Positions 1-8,691 of a DNA stretch of 64,000 nt are shown here, in pieces. Within the stretch, counting starts at the first letter, position 1. Each line of letters opens with the position of its first letter. Source of the DNA: Lysinibacillus sp. FSL M8-0337 (GTDB taxonomy: Bacteria; Bacillota; Bacilli; Bacillales_A; Planococcaceae); NCBI RefSeq assembly GCF_038593855.1, contig NZ_CP151996.1, forward strand, positions 1,426,001 through 1,490,000, in the 5' to 3' direction. The position numbers and the translations under genes were made by a program. Under the pieces are notes generated by a model. It saw only the letters and a list, made by a program, of their open reading frames with translations. It did no database searches and was not told where the DNA came from.

Positions 1-2
1 CG

Positions 3-62
3 AATATAGAAGAGTCAATTGCAGTCAGCTATAAAGAAATCTTGTTAATTAAAAACAAATAG
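3..62 (+). CDS. possible C-terminal end of a gene entering from the left
   Basis: An open frame runs from the window edge to a TAG at 60-62 and encodes about 19 residues ending in KEILLIKNK. It has no start inside the window and could be the tail of a plus-strand gene, but there is too little sequence to name it or to exclude chance. Confidence 0.3.
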   Translation, partial: NIEESIAVSYKEILLIKNK

Positions 63-188
63 CTCTTTACTGGTTACAAGGCCTTTTTCAAAATGGATAT
101 TTCAAAAAAGTTGACCTTTTCTTTAATGACCATGAGCTTACAAAATTCACTTTGAAACCTATGTTTATTGAATGCAGTACAAATATGC

Positions 189-515
189 CTACTTTAATAA
201 CAGTGGGTGGATAGAAATCAGATGATTGCTTATTAGCTGTTCAGTGAGCATTTCTTGCATTTCAGTAAATATTATGGTGTCCTTTATTAGAATTTGCATC
301 TCAGTATACTTATACTGACATTGAAATTCTCGAATATACTGCGTTATAATCGGCAAATTATCGTTATTTTTGATTTCTACTTCCACAAAAAAAGGCAAAG
401 TTAATTGAGGTGGTGAAAAACAACCGCGGCGAATCCAAATAGCTTCATTTACATAATAACGAATTGGCAATTGGCGATCACTTGCTATAAATAAGTCCAT
501 TAAGTTCTCCTTCAA
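189..515 (-). CDS. conserved hypothetical protein, 108 aa
   Basis: I do not recognise this family. The ATG at 515 is preceded by AAGGAG at six bases, which supports a real gene. The protein has no signal peptide or membrane segment and looks like a small soluble alpha/beta protein. It is read towards the window edge and stands apart from its neighbours. Confidence 0.55.
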   Translation of the reverse strand: MKENLMDLFIASDRQLPIRYYVNEAIWIRRGCFSPPQLTLPFFVEVEIKNNDNLPIITQYIREFQCQYKYTEMQILIKDTIIFTEMQEMLTEQLISNHLISIHPLLLK

Positions 516-658
516 AATGTCTAAGAATTATAATAATTATAGCTTTTTTAGTTGAAATTGTCTTGAAAGAGCCTTTAGATCAAGCATCGAGTGTGCCAAA
601 TGCTAGTCTTTTTTGTAGTGGCATCAAGGGTCTGACCAATTCCACGGAAAACAACAAA

Positions 659-692
659 AAAGTAAGCAAATGATGCACTTGCTTACTTTTTT
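659..692 (-). terminator. rho-independent terminator of the yitT-type gene
   Basis: AAAAGTAAGCAA and TTGCTTACTTTT form a stem around a nine-base loop, with a T run on the minus strand just after the membrane-protein stop at 695. Confidence 0.75.
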
Positions 693-694
693 GA

Positions 695-1555
695 TTAGTG
701 AATATCACGTTTTTTGAAATTGCCACCGCGCACTTCTGAAACATCAGAAATGACGACAAACGCACTGCTATCAATATCTTTAATAATGGATACCAATTTA
801 TTTTCTTCCATACGGTTAATGACACAGTTTAATATTTCAGTTGGTTCGTTTGAAAATCCGCCGCGCCCTTGTGTATAAGTAACACCACGTCCTAAACGAG
901 CTTGAATGGCGTCCCCAATTTCCTCAGATTTTGCACTGACAACACGGACGTCTTTGGATTTTTCTAAACCAACTTGAATAATATCAATCACGTTTTTCGC
1001 AATATAGTACGTTAAAGCGGAATATAAAGCACTCTCTAATCCGAAAATAAAGCTTGCCCCTAAGAAAATAAAGGCATTAATAAATAATATAATATCTCCG
1101 ACTGAAAACGGTATTTTACGTGATAGTAGCACGGCTAATACTTCAGAGCCATCTAAAGCACCACCATTACGTAAAACAATTCCTATCCCAATTCCAAGTA
1201 ACATACCACCAGATAAAACGATTAATAAAGGATCATTTGGTCCTAAAATGGTTTTAACATCATGTAAAAGTACTGTGGAAATCGATAACGCAGCAATCCC
1301 AGCACAACTCATTAATGCAAATGTTTTTCCTACTTGTTTGTAGCCGATGTAGATAAACGGAATATTTAATACAAAGAGTAGCACGCCTAATGGAACTTCA
1401 AATAAATGGGCACCCATAATACTAAGACCTGTAACGCCACCATCAATTACATTGTTTGGTATTAATACAGCTTCAAGTCCGTATGCAGCGATAATCGCCC
1501 CTATAATAATCATGATAAATTTTCGTATATTTTCAAGTGACTTGCTTTTTTTCAT
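695..1555 (-). CDS. YitT family membrane protein (DUF161 + DUF2179)
   Basis: The first 200 residues hold about five to six hydrophobic segments typical of the YitT/DUF161 family. The last 80 residues form the soluble DUF2179 domain, with the GRGVTYTQGRGGF stretch and the VSEVRGGNFKK end typical of the family. The length, 286 aa, is normal. The family is widespread in Bacillus with several paralogues per genome, and its transport substrate is unknown. GGAGAAG lies just upstream of the ATG. The gene has its own terminator and follows, in the same direction, the small regulator at 1599-2138. Confidence 0.9.
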   Translation of the reverse strand: MKKSKSLENIRKFIMIIIGAIIAAYGLEAVLIPNNVIDGGVTGLSIMGAHLFEVPLGVLLFVLNIPFIYIGYKQVGKTFALMSCAGIAALSISTVLLHDVKTILGPNDPLLIVLSGGMLLGIGIGIVLRNGGALDGSEVLAVLLSRKIPFSVGDIILFINAFIFLGASFIFGLESALYSALTYYIAKNVIDIIQVGLEKSKDVRVVSAKSEEIGDAIQARLGRGVTYTQGRGGFSNEPTEILNCVINRMEENKLVSIIKDIDSSAFVVISDVSEVRGGNFKKRDIH

Positions 1556-1598
1556 AAATCTTCTCCATTTCCTTACAAATTAAATCCTGTTTTGTTAC

Positions 1599-2138
1599 TT
1601 ACGATTTTGGAATAATATTTACTGCGATTGTTTTTGTTTCCGTTGCATTGCTGGAATCGGACATATTATAGTATTTCGTTAATAAGTCGTTCAAATCATT
1701 TTGAAAGTGGTTAAACTGTTCTTTCGTTAAGGATAAGTCAAGTAATGAAAAAGTTGCAGAATCTACGATATGTTCATCTTCTTCACATAAGTTTAAATAA
1801 TTTTGATACTGGGACAGTAGAGCTAATTGATAGTATGAAATATAGTTGAGTTTTTGCTTTTTCGTGAGTATTGACCAATCCTCCTTACTTATTTTTGCAG
1901 CATCTTCATTTAATGCATAAAATTTTTCCGTTACAGAACGTACTTTTCGCTCCTTCACAATTTTAATTATGCTTTCATCCACTAATATTTGAATGTGGCG
2001 ATATAAGGTAGCTTGCGGTACATCTTTAATAACAGAAATCATCTCTAACGTACTTAAGCCTTCGTCTGTATTATGCATTAGCGCTTGTAAAATTTTCATT
2101 CTCACAGGATGCATTAAAACCTCTGCTTTATTACGCAT
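1599..2138 (-). CDS. winged-helix (ArsR-like) transcriptional regulator
   Basis: Residues 1-85 form a winged helix-turn-helix of the ArsR-like type: VLMHPVRMKILQAL, then a recognition helix around VPQATLYRHIQIL, then a wing. The remaining 95 residues are helical and may serve in dimerisation or sensing. There is no cysteine metal site of the classical ArsR kind. I chose the ATG at 2138 because AGGAGG sits seven bases upstream; the longer frame to 2189 only adds a hydrophobic stretch that contains this ribosome site. It lies directly upstream of the YitT gene in the same direction and may regulate it or the divergent gene at 2531. Confidence 0.8.
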   Translation of the reverse strand: MRNKAEVLMHPVRMKILQALMHNTDEGLSTLEMISVIKDVPQATLYRHIQILVDESIIKIVKERKVRSVTEKFYALNEDAAKISKEDWSILTKKQKLNYISYYQLALLSQYQNYLNLCEEDEHIVDSATFSLLDLSLTKEQFNHFQNDLNDLLTKYYNMSDSSNATETKTIAVNIIPKS

Positions 2139-2530
2139 CAACGAGCCTCCTAATTGAAGAAAAAATGATATGTAGACAAGAAAAAACAAATGTTATCAAT
2201 TTGAGAACATTATCAAAAAATATATTATATTTTTACCCAAATGTACAGTAAAATGCTACCGGAATTTTTAAATCATTATGTATGCTATGGTACATGTCAC
2301 TCATATTTGATATAACACACTTGCATAAAAAATTAATGCAAAATAGGAGACGCGACAAATCAGAACTCCTTCAATTCAATCAAGGGTATACTATTTCTTT
2401 GACAATTATAAAGGAAGTTAAGCTATCGAAATCTTTTTAACTTAGTGGTGTAGTGCTACTAGAACTTTTGTATACTTTTTCCGTCTAATATTAAAATTAA
2501 CATATTTGAGGAGGGGAGGAGGGATAATAG
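2139..2530. other. intergenic region between divergent genes
   Basis: This stretch must hold the promoters for the regulator (minus) and for the 147-aa membrane protein (plus). I see only AT-rich sequence and the strong GGAGG run at 2510-2521, and no clear operator palindrome. Confidence 0.4.
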
Positions 2531-2974
2531 TTGGTTAGTACGTCTGTATTAAAAAAATTGGTTGTGCCAATGGTGTATGTAGCCGAATGGATTTTGTTCT
2601 TTTATGTTTTTCTCTGCATTGGTGCTTTCAATCTGGTGAATTTCACAAATGTTATTGCTGTAGATATGGCTTGGGAGGAACCCACTAACTTAACAGCGTC
2701 CTTCGTAAACTCATTGTTGCGAGTGTTGGGTATAGGCTTGATTTGTTTCTTATACATCAAGTTTTTAGCAGGCAATAGAGCTTATAAACGCTTCAAAGAA
2801 GTGGTGTGGGGCGTTTTATTCGCTATAAATACAGTAAGTTGTGTGATTTGTGGGAGCATCGTTTATGGATTTAATTTCATTCATGCTGATGGAATGTTAC
2901 TGTTAATAACTGCTTTTGTTAGTGCACTTTTAACAATTCAAATTATAATGAAACAGGATTTTGAAGTGAGATAA
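2531..2974 (+). CDS. small membrane protein, four predicted TM segments
   Basis: This is a 147-aa protein with hydrophobic segments at roughly residues 13-35, 60-78, 90-112 and 122-142, ending in a charged tail. I chose the TTG start because a long GAGGAGGGGAGGAGG ribosome site lies just upstream; no ATG follows until well into the first membrane segment. The layout resembles small DUF2975-like membrane proteins, but the match is not firm. It is transcribed away from the winged-helix regulator. Confidence 0.6.
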   Translation: MVSTSVLKKLVVPMVYVAEWILFFYVFLCIGAFNLVNFTNVIAVDMAWEEPTNLTASFVNSLLRVLGIGLICFLYIKFLAGNRAYKRFKEVVWGVLFAINTVSCVICGSIVYGFNFIHADGMLLLITAFVSALLTIQIIMKQDFEVR

Positions 2975-3320
2975 AAAATTTTATTTTAGGTTGGTCATAA
3001 CAACACTAATCGTTTACAAACTAATGAGCATATGGATACTCACACCATGTATTAGAGTACCATTTAAAGATCAAAGTAGATTCTTATCTAGTGGGAATTT
3101 TGCTCATAGTTAGCATCGAATAATACATTGGTAAACTTTTATTATATAAAAATAGTAATAATAACCATAAAAGTATATAGTAATAAAAGATATTGAATTA
3201 TAGTTAATTTTGAAGTATCTAATTTAATAAACTTTTTTTGATAATTTATGAAACATTTTCTGTAGAAAAAGCGTATAAATATTAGTAACAACAATCTGTT
3301 AAATTAAGGAGAAATAAAGT
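2975..3320. other. AT-rich intergenic region
   Basis: No open frame, hairpin or tRNA-like structure is visible. The region presumably carries the promoter for the secreted repeat protein, whose ribosome site AAGGAG is at 3306-3311. Confidence 0.4.
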
Positions 3321-4475
3321 ATGAAAAAACCATTTAAAAAAACTTGGATGATTGCTTCAGCATTTACACTAGGGATGGCTGTCCTGACACCACTTCAAGC
3401 GGGAGCTACAACATTAGAAACAAAGGATAGTAATATTAATGTTCAAATAGAACAAAAAATATCTGGAACTATTAAAGAAGTCTTCGGTGATGGCATGAAC
3501 TTGAAAGGAATAGATGGTAAAAATTACTTTATTAGTTTTAGTAAATTTTCTAATGAACAAATTGAAAAAATGAACTTAGTAGTAGGACAAGAAATTTCTA
3601 TAGAAGGTAAAGTAGTAGATGATTATTCAGACTTTTATACATTTGAAGTGTATAAAAAAGACCTTCCTAAAGAGGTAACTAAGGAAGATTTAGGGAAATT
3701 AGAAAAGTTATTTAACGAAATAAAGAAGTTAGAAAAAGAAGCGTCAGATGATGTTGATAAAGAAGTAACCGAAGAAGAGCTTGAAAAGAAATATGAAGAA
3801 ATCGAAAAAGTTTATGAGGAAATGTATAAAATTACAAAACCTTATATATTAGCTAATTGGCAGCCAGAGACTTTTGAACAATATTTAGAAGGCTTTGGGT
3901 TTAGTGAGGGAAATATAGCTATTAAAGACAATGATAAAAAACAGCTTCAAGCGATTTATGAAGAGTGGGTAAAGCTTGAAAAAAGTGGTGATGAAGAAAA
4001 AGCTAATGTAAAATATGAAGAGTTGTATACAATCCTTCAACCATATCTTGATGAATTATACCCACCACAAACGTTTGAAGAATACATGGAAGGAATGGAA
4101 TTAGACATTCCTGCTGAAACGATGGCGAAGTTAAAAATGTTATATGAAGATGCTCAAAAAGCTGAAAATGATGAGAATATGGAGTTGTCTGAAACGGTAT
4201 GGAATCAATTCCATGATCTTCTTAGTCAATTCATCGAGCCGTTAACATTTGAAGAATACATGTCTGATTATGACTTCGAAGTTAGTAAAGAAGATAAAGA
4301 GCAATTAAAAAAGCTGTATGAAGAAGCCTTGAAACTTGATAATGAAAAGGCTGACGAAAAATGGGAAGCGTTTTACAACATTCTAGAACCTTATTTTGCT
4401 TTAAATAAAGAAATTCTATTCTTCGCTTCTAAACTAACAATAAACAATCAAGATTATCTTCCACAATCAGAATAA
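3321..4475 (+). CDS. secreted protein with OB-like domain and tandem acidic helical repeats
   Basis: An N-terminal signal peptide ends near the AGATT at residue 30. Residues 35-110 look like a small beta (OB-like) domain. The rest is built of about four repeats of 58-66 residues, each starting with a form of TFEEYMEG (near residues 183, 250 and 308; the first copy is diverged) followed by two charged helices rich in E and K. The repeat part is strongly acidic and probably a helical bundle array. No cell-wall anchor or SLH domain is seen, so it is probably released or bound to another wall component. I do not know a named family for the repeat. Confidence 0.75.
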   Translation: MKKPFKKTWMIASAFTLGMAVLTPLQAGATTLETKDSNINVQIEQKISGTIKEVFGDGMNLKGIDGKNYFISFSKFSNEQIEKMNLVVGQEISIEGKVVDDYSDFYTFEVYKKDLPKEVTKEDLGKLEKLFNEIKKLEKEASDDVDKEVTEEELEKKYEEIEKVYEEMYKITKPYILANWQPETFEQYLEGFGFSEGNIAIKDNDKKQLQAIYEEWVKLEKSGDEEKANVKYEELYTILQPYLDELYPPQTFEEYMEGMELDIPAETMAKLKMLYEDAQKAENDENMELSETVWNQFHDLLSQFIEPLTFEEYMSDYDFEVSKEDKEQLKKLYEEALKLDNEKADEKWEAFYNILEPYFALNKEILFFASKLTINNQDYLPQSE

Positions 4476-4498
4476 TCGTAACCATAAAAAATAATTCA

Positions 4499-4545
4499 GC
4501 CATCTGCTAGTAATCGACAATCGATAATAGCAGATGGCCTTTAAA
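4499..4545. terminator. bidirectional terminator hairpin
   Basis: GCCATCTGCTA at 4499-4509 and TAGCAGATGGC at 4528-4538 form a perfect 11-bp stem. It can end both the plus-strand secreted protein gene and the minus-strand transporter gene whose true stop is at 4559. Confidence 0.8.
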
Positions 4546-4558
4546 TTTTCTATAAGAT

Positions 4559-4714
4559 TTATAGTAAAAACATTGCCACAATGGTCGTTACAATAAGACC
4601 GATCGCTACAGGCAATAAATTGCGCCTTGCAAGCTCAAATGGACTTACATTGCAAATCGCAGCTGCTGGAATGAGCGCCCATGGAATAAGTGTACCGCCA
4701 CCAATAAAAGACAT
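4559..4714 (-). pseudogene. interrupted transporter, C-terminal part (third piece)
   Basis: The minus strand reads GGGTLIPWALIPAAA and then a final hydrophobic segment ending in VAMFLL and a TAA at 4559. This is the missing end of the transporter whose middle and N-terminal parts lie at 10449-11249 and 15296-15838. The 16-bp sequence AGTGTACCGCCACCAA at 4689-4704 is repeated at 10471-10486; joining there gives WVGGGTLIPWALIP in frame. By itself it can encode only a 51-residue peptide from the ATG at 4714, which is borrowed from the inserted element. Confidence 0.85.
4689..4704. repeat. attachment site (left end) of the 5.8-kb element
   Basis: AGTGTACCGCCACCAA is identical to 10471-10486. The probable crossover dinucleotide is GT at 4692-4693. 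The inner arm 4694-4716 is an imperfect inverted copy (19 of 23 bases) of the inner arm 10451-10473 at the other end, as expected for the two halves of an attP site. Confidence 0.85.
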
Positions 4715-4715
4715 A

Positions 4716-6143
4716 TTATTTAGCTGTAACAATGGTTATTTCTCTAGCTTGTTTACTGCTCCTATAATCATCCTTTGTATCAACGACTATTTGTTCGAAG
4801 ATGGTGGTCATTAATTGTTTGCGTTCGGTATCATCGGCATTGATCCATAGGGTATCAATATTGCGAATAATCGCCCGGATTTCCTCATGATGGCGATCGT
4901 CCAGCAGCTGTATCTTTTTTAAACTTGCTTGAATTTCTTTTTCTTTGTTACGCAATTTTTCGCTGTCTCGAATTAACTCATCAATACCAATAATATCATG
5001 TTCAAACATCGTTTTTTTCTTGTGTAAAAGCTTTTGCACAACAGCTAATTCCTGTTGTAATGCAGTCAATTGTGCCGCTGGAAAGGTAGCATCCCCCTCA
5101 TTACTTGTAAAATGGCCACCGACCAAGTCATCCCATTGTGCAAAAATTGCTTGCACTAAATTACTTTCTAAAATCATATGACTAGTACAAGCTTTACCAG
5201 CTTTCTTACCAGAACATCGATATGTTTTTTTCTTGCCCGCTTTATGACCAGCCATCGAATGCCCACAGCGTGCACATTTTAAAAGTGAAGAAAAATAGTA
5301 ATTACTCGTTTCACGCTTGCCACCTAATGTTCTACGCTTATCTAACAAATCTTGAAGTGCCCAAAATTCATCGCGATCAATAATACGCTTATGATTACCT
5401 TCAAATAACACCCGTTCACGAGGTGGTTTTTTTATATCTTTCGGATTTAAGCTAAACATTAAATAACCTGCGTATGTTGGATTATTGGCAATATCTCGCA
5501 CACTATCGACATGCCATTGCCCGCCCTTTCGAGTAGGGACGCCTTTACTCGTTAATTGCTTGGCAATCGTGTAAAATCCCAATGTTTTTGCTAATGTAAA
5601 TATATTCCTAACAATTTGTGCCTCATCTTCATCCATTATTAATGCACCATTTTCTACTTGATAGCCATAGGGAGGGGTGCCACCTTTCCAGTAGCCCAAC
5701 TTCACTTTCTTTTCCATGCCTAAACGCACCCGTTCAGCGGTATTTTCCCGCTCCCATTGCGCAATCGCCGCTACCAACGTAATAAACAAGCGTCCCATCG
5801 CATTAGTCGTGTCGTACACTTCCGTAGCCGATTTAAATTTACATTCATATTGGTCCAATTCAGCCAAAATCGTATGTAAATCAGGCACAGAGCGAGTTAG
5901 ACGATCCAACTTATAGACAAGTAAAACATCAATGCCCCCTTGTTGAATGCGCTGTAACATTGCTTGAAAATGGGGGCGATTTAAATCTTTAGCAGAATAG
6001 CCATCATCGACGTAAGGCGCCTCAACAATTTCCCAACCTTGTGACACACAATAAGCCTCTAACTTTTCAATTTGTGCAGCAATCGAAAACCCATGCTTCG
6101 CCTGTTCGTCGGTGCTAACGCGAACGTAGATAACGCATTTCAT
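4716..6143 (-). CDS. large serine recombinase (integrase), 475 aa
   Basis: The N-terminal resolvase domain has the YVRVSTDEQ motif with the nucleophile Ser10, and the LLVYKLDRLTRS motif with the arginines of the active site. It is followed by the recombinase domain (PPYGYQVENG onwards), a zinc ribbon (CARCGH, then paired cysteines near CSGKKAGKACTS) and a C-terminal coiled coil near residues 360-425. This order is that of phage-type large serine integrases. Its stop lies 12 bp from the left attachment core, which places it as the enzyme of the 5.8-kb element. It would integrate and, with a directionality factor, excise the element. Confidence 0.95.
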   Translation of the reverse strand: MKCVIYVRVSTDEQAKHGFSIAAQIEKLEAYCVSQGWEIVEAPYVDDGYSAKDLNRPHFQAMLQRIQQGGIDVLLVYKLDRLTRSVPDLHTILAELDQYECKFKSATEVYDTTNAMGRLFITLVAAIAQWERENTAERVRLGMEKKVKLGYWKGGTPPYGYQVENGALIMDEDEAQIVRNIFTLAKTLGFYTIAKQLTSKGVPTRKGGQWHVDSVRDIANNPTYAGYLMFSLNPKDIKKPPRERVLFEGNHKRIIDRDEFWALQDLLDKRRTLGGKRETSNYYFSSLLKCARCGHSMAGHKAGKKKTYRCSGKKAGKACTSHMILESNLVQAIFAQWDDLVGGHFTSNEGDATFPAAQLTALQQELAVVQKLLHKKKTMFEHDIIGIDELIRDSEKLRNKEKEIQASLKKIQLLDDRHHEEIRAIIRNIDTLWINADDTERKQLMTTIFEQIVVDTKDDYRSSKQAREITIVTAK

Positions 6144-6431
6144 CGCTATGTCACTCCTACACTTAGCGTTACTATTTCTAAGAACGAATAACTACACAGA
6201 TACTAAAATGCCTGTAACGAAAGAGCATTTATATAACATAATTTATTACGAGCATCCTTTGTTTAAGACTATACTTTATCTGTTAATGTCACAAATATTC
6301 TGAAACGATGTGGGACAATAAGTACCATGATACAGAAACAAGAATGGTTTATCTTAATGGAAGGTTGTCATAATGAAAGTGGGATTTGAGTCAATGTACA
6401 TAACAGAAGACTGATTGAAGGTTTAAATTAA

Positions 6432-7037
6432 TTAGTTTCTCCAGATATTTTCGAATGTTTGTGCTTCGAGTTGAAGTGCTTGAAGGATTTTAAGGTTTGC
6501 TTGCGTTGCTACATGTAATTTAGCTGTTTTCACGTTTAACACAGCAAATACAATGTTTGGTGGATAAGGGTCTTTCGATTGTGCTTCTAACATTAACGTT
6601 AGGATTGGTTGAATGTTGCGTTCAGTAATTTTTTCCGTATTCCCTTTAAAAAATAATTTGATTAAGTGGGGTACGCCGTCAATCACTAAACCGAGTTCGG
6701 GAGATGAACGGACTACTAAGCCATTAGTTGATGTCCACATGGATTTAGGTGGATCAAACCATTCAATTTTCTTGTTCCGTGTAAATTTTTTAAATGCCTT
6801 TATTGCTTCAGTATAGGAATTGATTTTGCGTTCATGGACTTCAGTTAGTAATGAATCTAATTGATTGAGAGATTGATTTTGCTCATAGCACAATTTTATA
6901 CGTTCTCGTAACTGCTTCCAATGATCTTTTACTGGATGATACTCTCCTTGATTTTTAATGTCATTAATTTTGTTGATCTTTGCCAGCATGGTCTGCCTAA
7001 CGGTGAAATCGATAAACTGTGTTAAACCAACAGACAT
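6432..7037 (-). CDS. hypothetical protein, cargo of the 5.8-kb element
   Basis: I do not recognise this 201-aa protein. It is soluble, basic and helical in its first half (residues 1-90), with a predicted alpha/beta second half containing a GLVVRSSPELGLVIDG stretch. No catalytic motif is evident. The ATG at 7037 has no good ribosome site; a CTG at 7067 in the same frame directly follows GGAAGGTGA and could be the true start, adding ten residues. It lies between the recombinase and a tiny plus-strand gene. The 288 bases between it and the recombinase show nothing recognisable. Confidence 0.6.
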   Translation of the reverse strand: MSVGLTQFIDFTVRQTMLAKINKINDIKNQGEYHPVKDHWKQLRERIKLCYEQNQSLNQLDSLLTEVHERKINSYTEAIKAFKKFTRNKKIEWFDPPKSMWTSTNGLVVRSSPELGLVIDGVPHLIKLFFKGNTEKITERNIQPILTLMLEAQSKDPYPPNIVFAVLNVKTAKLHVATQANLKILQALQLEAQTFENIWRN

Positions 7038-7214
7038 TTGCTCTTTTTCTGTTGTTTTAATTTTCAGTCACCTTCCTTTCTACAATCATTTTAACAGAAA
7101 GGTTAATGAAGGGGGATATTATTTTAGATTTAGTAAGTGTTCAAACATCATATATTTGTTTTAAAGCAAGTGACAAGCCCATTCGACATATTCTGATAAA
7201 AAGGAGTGTGTGGA

Positions 7215-7364
7215 ATGACGGCAGTCAAAATGACAGAAGAAAAGGTACGAAAATTATTGCCGATTATTGAAAGTATTTTGTCACGGGAATACGGAAGAAA
7301 GGTAACACTAAAGGATTTAACAGTGGGGGGTATTACAGTTTATAAAAATGATTGCGCGAAATAG
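7215..7364 (+). CDS. small hypothetical protein, 49 aa
   Basis: The ATG at 7215 follows AAGGAG (7201-7206) by eight bases and opens a 49-codon frame ending in TAG. The protein is charged, with one helix (KVRKLLPIIESILSREYG) followed by a short beta part. It is too small for a functional guess. Small element-encoded proteins near serine recombinases are sometimes excision factors, but nothing specific supports that here. Confidence 0.5.
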   Translation: MTAVKMTEEKVRKLLPIIESILSREYGRKVTLKDLTVGGITVYKNDCAK

Positions 7365-7577
7365 AGTAGTCACAAGATTTATGGGATAAGCTAATACCAA
7401 CTTCGACACGATTTGATTGCCACTTCCCACTCGCTGTAAAAAGGGTTTAAGTTATGAAAGAACGTTTCTTGCCTTTTAGAGGAGTGAAAGGCAATCGGAA
7501 ATTATGCTAAATATATGTCTTCTTGCTACAATTATTTAAATTATTCTTATCTAAAAAGCACCACTTTTGTTATATTT

Positions 7578-7606
7578 TTGACATCATCCATTTCTATTGA
7601 TAAAAT
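7578..7606 (+). promoter_or_regulatory. sigma-A type promoter for the secreted protein gene
   Basis: TTGACA at 7578-7583 and TAAAAT at 7601-7606 are separated by 17 bases, with AGGAGG and the ATG at 7661 about 50 bases further on. Confidence 0.6.
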
Positions 7607-7660
7607 ATTACGATATTAGTAGATAAAGTAAGTATTATAAAACAGAGTAGGAGGAGCATA

Positions 7661-8394
7661 ATGAAAAAATTATTTATTGTGTTATTAGCAGCGGTGGTAT
7701 TTGCGATTGTGAATCCAACAAAATCAGAGGCTATTAGGTATGATGGCGCAGAAGTATATAAAGATCAAACGGGGAAAATGACGTTTACCAAAGACATTAA
7801 GATTTATAAGAAAAATGAAGACGGTACATTTGATTCGTTAGTGGTGAAACGCAATAATTATTTTAGAACGTATGAAATTGAAAAATATGATGGTAAAACC
7901 TTTTATCAAATGGGGCCATATCGAGTACAAGCAACTAATCTAGTAGTTTTTAGAGAAATACCGATGAAAATTCGTGCATCTTTCTATCCAAATGTAACGT
8001 ATATTAATATTAATCGTAACAGTGGCCAGTATGGGAAACTCTTTACGGAATGGCGTGATACTTCCATCACGGATATGAATGGTGATCAATTGTTGAGATA
8101 TTGCAGGGACACTGTAAATGGGTTAAAGTGCGAAGAGCATTATCCAGGTTCAGATATGAAGGTAGCTGATACAATATTTAAAAAACCGGTGTCCGTTATG
8201 AAGTAACAGAAGACTCCGAAGCGAAAACCTATCCACTAATAGGCTCGAAAACAGAAAAAATGATGCCAAAAGGAAGCATGGTTTATTCAGTAAGTGATTC
8301 CATTAATGCTTACCTATGTGTAAAAGAAGACTTGGAAGCAAAAGATGAACAATGTACGTGGCTTCCTATTGGAATTTTAAAACCGATTTATTAA
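7661..8394 (+). pseudogene. secreted protein gene with a frameshift in an A-run
   Basis: A good ribosome site (AGGAGGAG) and a signal peptide (MKKLFIVLLAAVVFAI, cleavage near SEA) start the gene. The first frame stops at 8206 after 181 codons. Immediately after the run of six A at about 8180 the next frame stays open for another 65 codons to TAA at 8394, encoding a sensible continuation (TGVRYEVTEDSEAKT). One more A would join both parts into a protein of about 244 aa. No known family is recognised; the C-terminal part has a Cys pair (YLCVKEDLEAKDEQCTW). The cause is either a true mutation, length variation in the A run, or a base-calling error. Confidence 0.65.
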
Positions 8395-8434
8395 CGTGCT
8401 GACATAGTGAGAAAATGCATATTTGTATCGTTTT

Positions 8435-8474
8435 AAAGCCCAGGTACTCGATTGTTGAGCCTGGGCTTTATTGT
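8435..8474. terminator. terminator between convergent genes
   Basis: AAAGCCCAGG (8435-8444) and CCTGGGCTTT (8460-8469) form a 10-bp stem that can serve both strands. Confidence 0.8.
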
Positions 8475-8478
8475 TAGC

Positions 8479-8673
8479 TTATTCTTTTTTTTTCGTTTTA
8501 ATTTGATAAGTAATACCAAACACTATGTTAAAAATTAAACAAAAATTTAACGGATTTAATAAAGCCCAAAGTAAACTTGATTCTAATGCTAAAAGCAATA
8601 AAATCCACAAAATCAAGCAGACATAATAGGCCAATATCATGGGCAAACAAAAAACTTTATCTAAATCCAGCAT
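8479..8673 (-). CDS. small membrane protein, possible partner or immunity protein
   Basis: This is a 64-aa protein with two predicted membrane segments (about residues 10-30 and 36-56) and a basic tail ending in KTKKKE. AGGAGG lies seven bases before the ATG at 8673. It starts only 18 bases after the stop of the secreted hydrophobic protein gene, so both are one transcript. The same pair layout occurs at 20274-21137. A role in protecting the producer from a toxic secreted partner is plausible but unproven. Confidence 0.6.
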   Translation of the reverse strand: MLDLDKVFCLPMILAYYVCLILWILLLLALESSLLWALLNPLNFCLIFNIVFGITYQIKTKKKE

Positions 8674-8691
8674 ACAATTTCCTCCTATATA

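Noticed and set aside
4581..4814. Plus-strand 77-aa frame
   Set aside because: It is the antisense shadow of the transporter C-terminus and of the recombinase end; it has no ribosome site.
8175..8210. Programmed -1 ribosomal frameshift at the A6 run
   Set aside because: The bases around it (TTT AAA AAA C) do not form the usual X-XXY-YYZ slip site in this frame and no stem follows closely. A simple base loss is the better reading.
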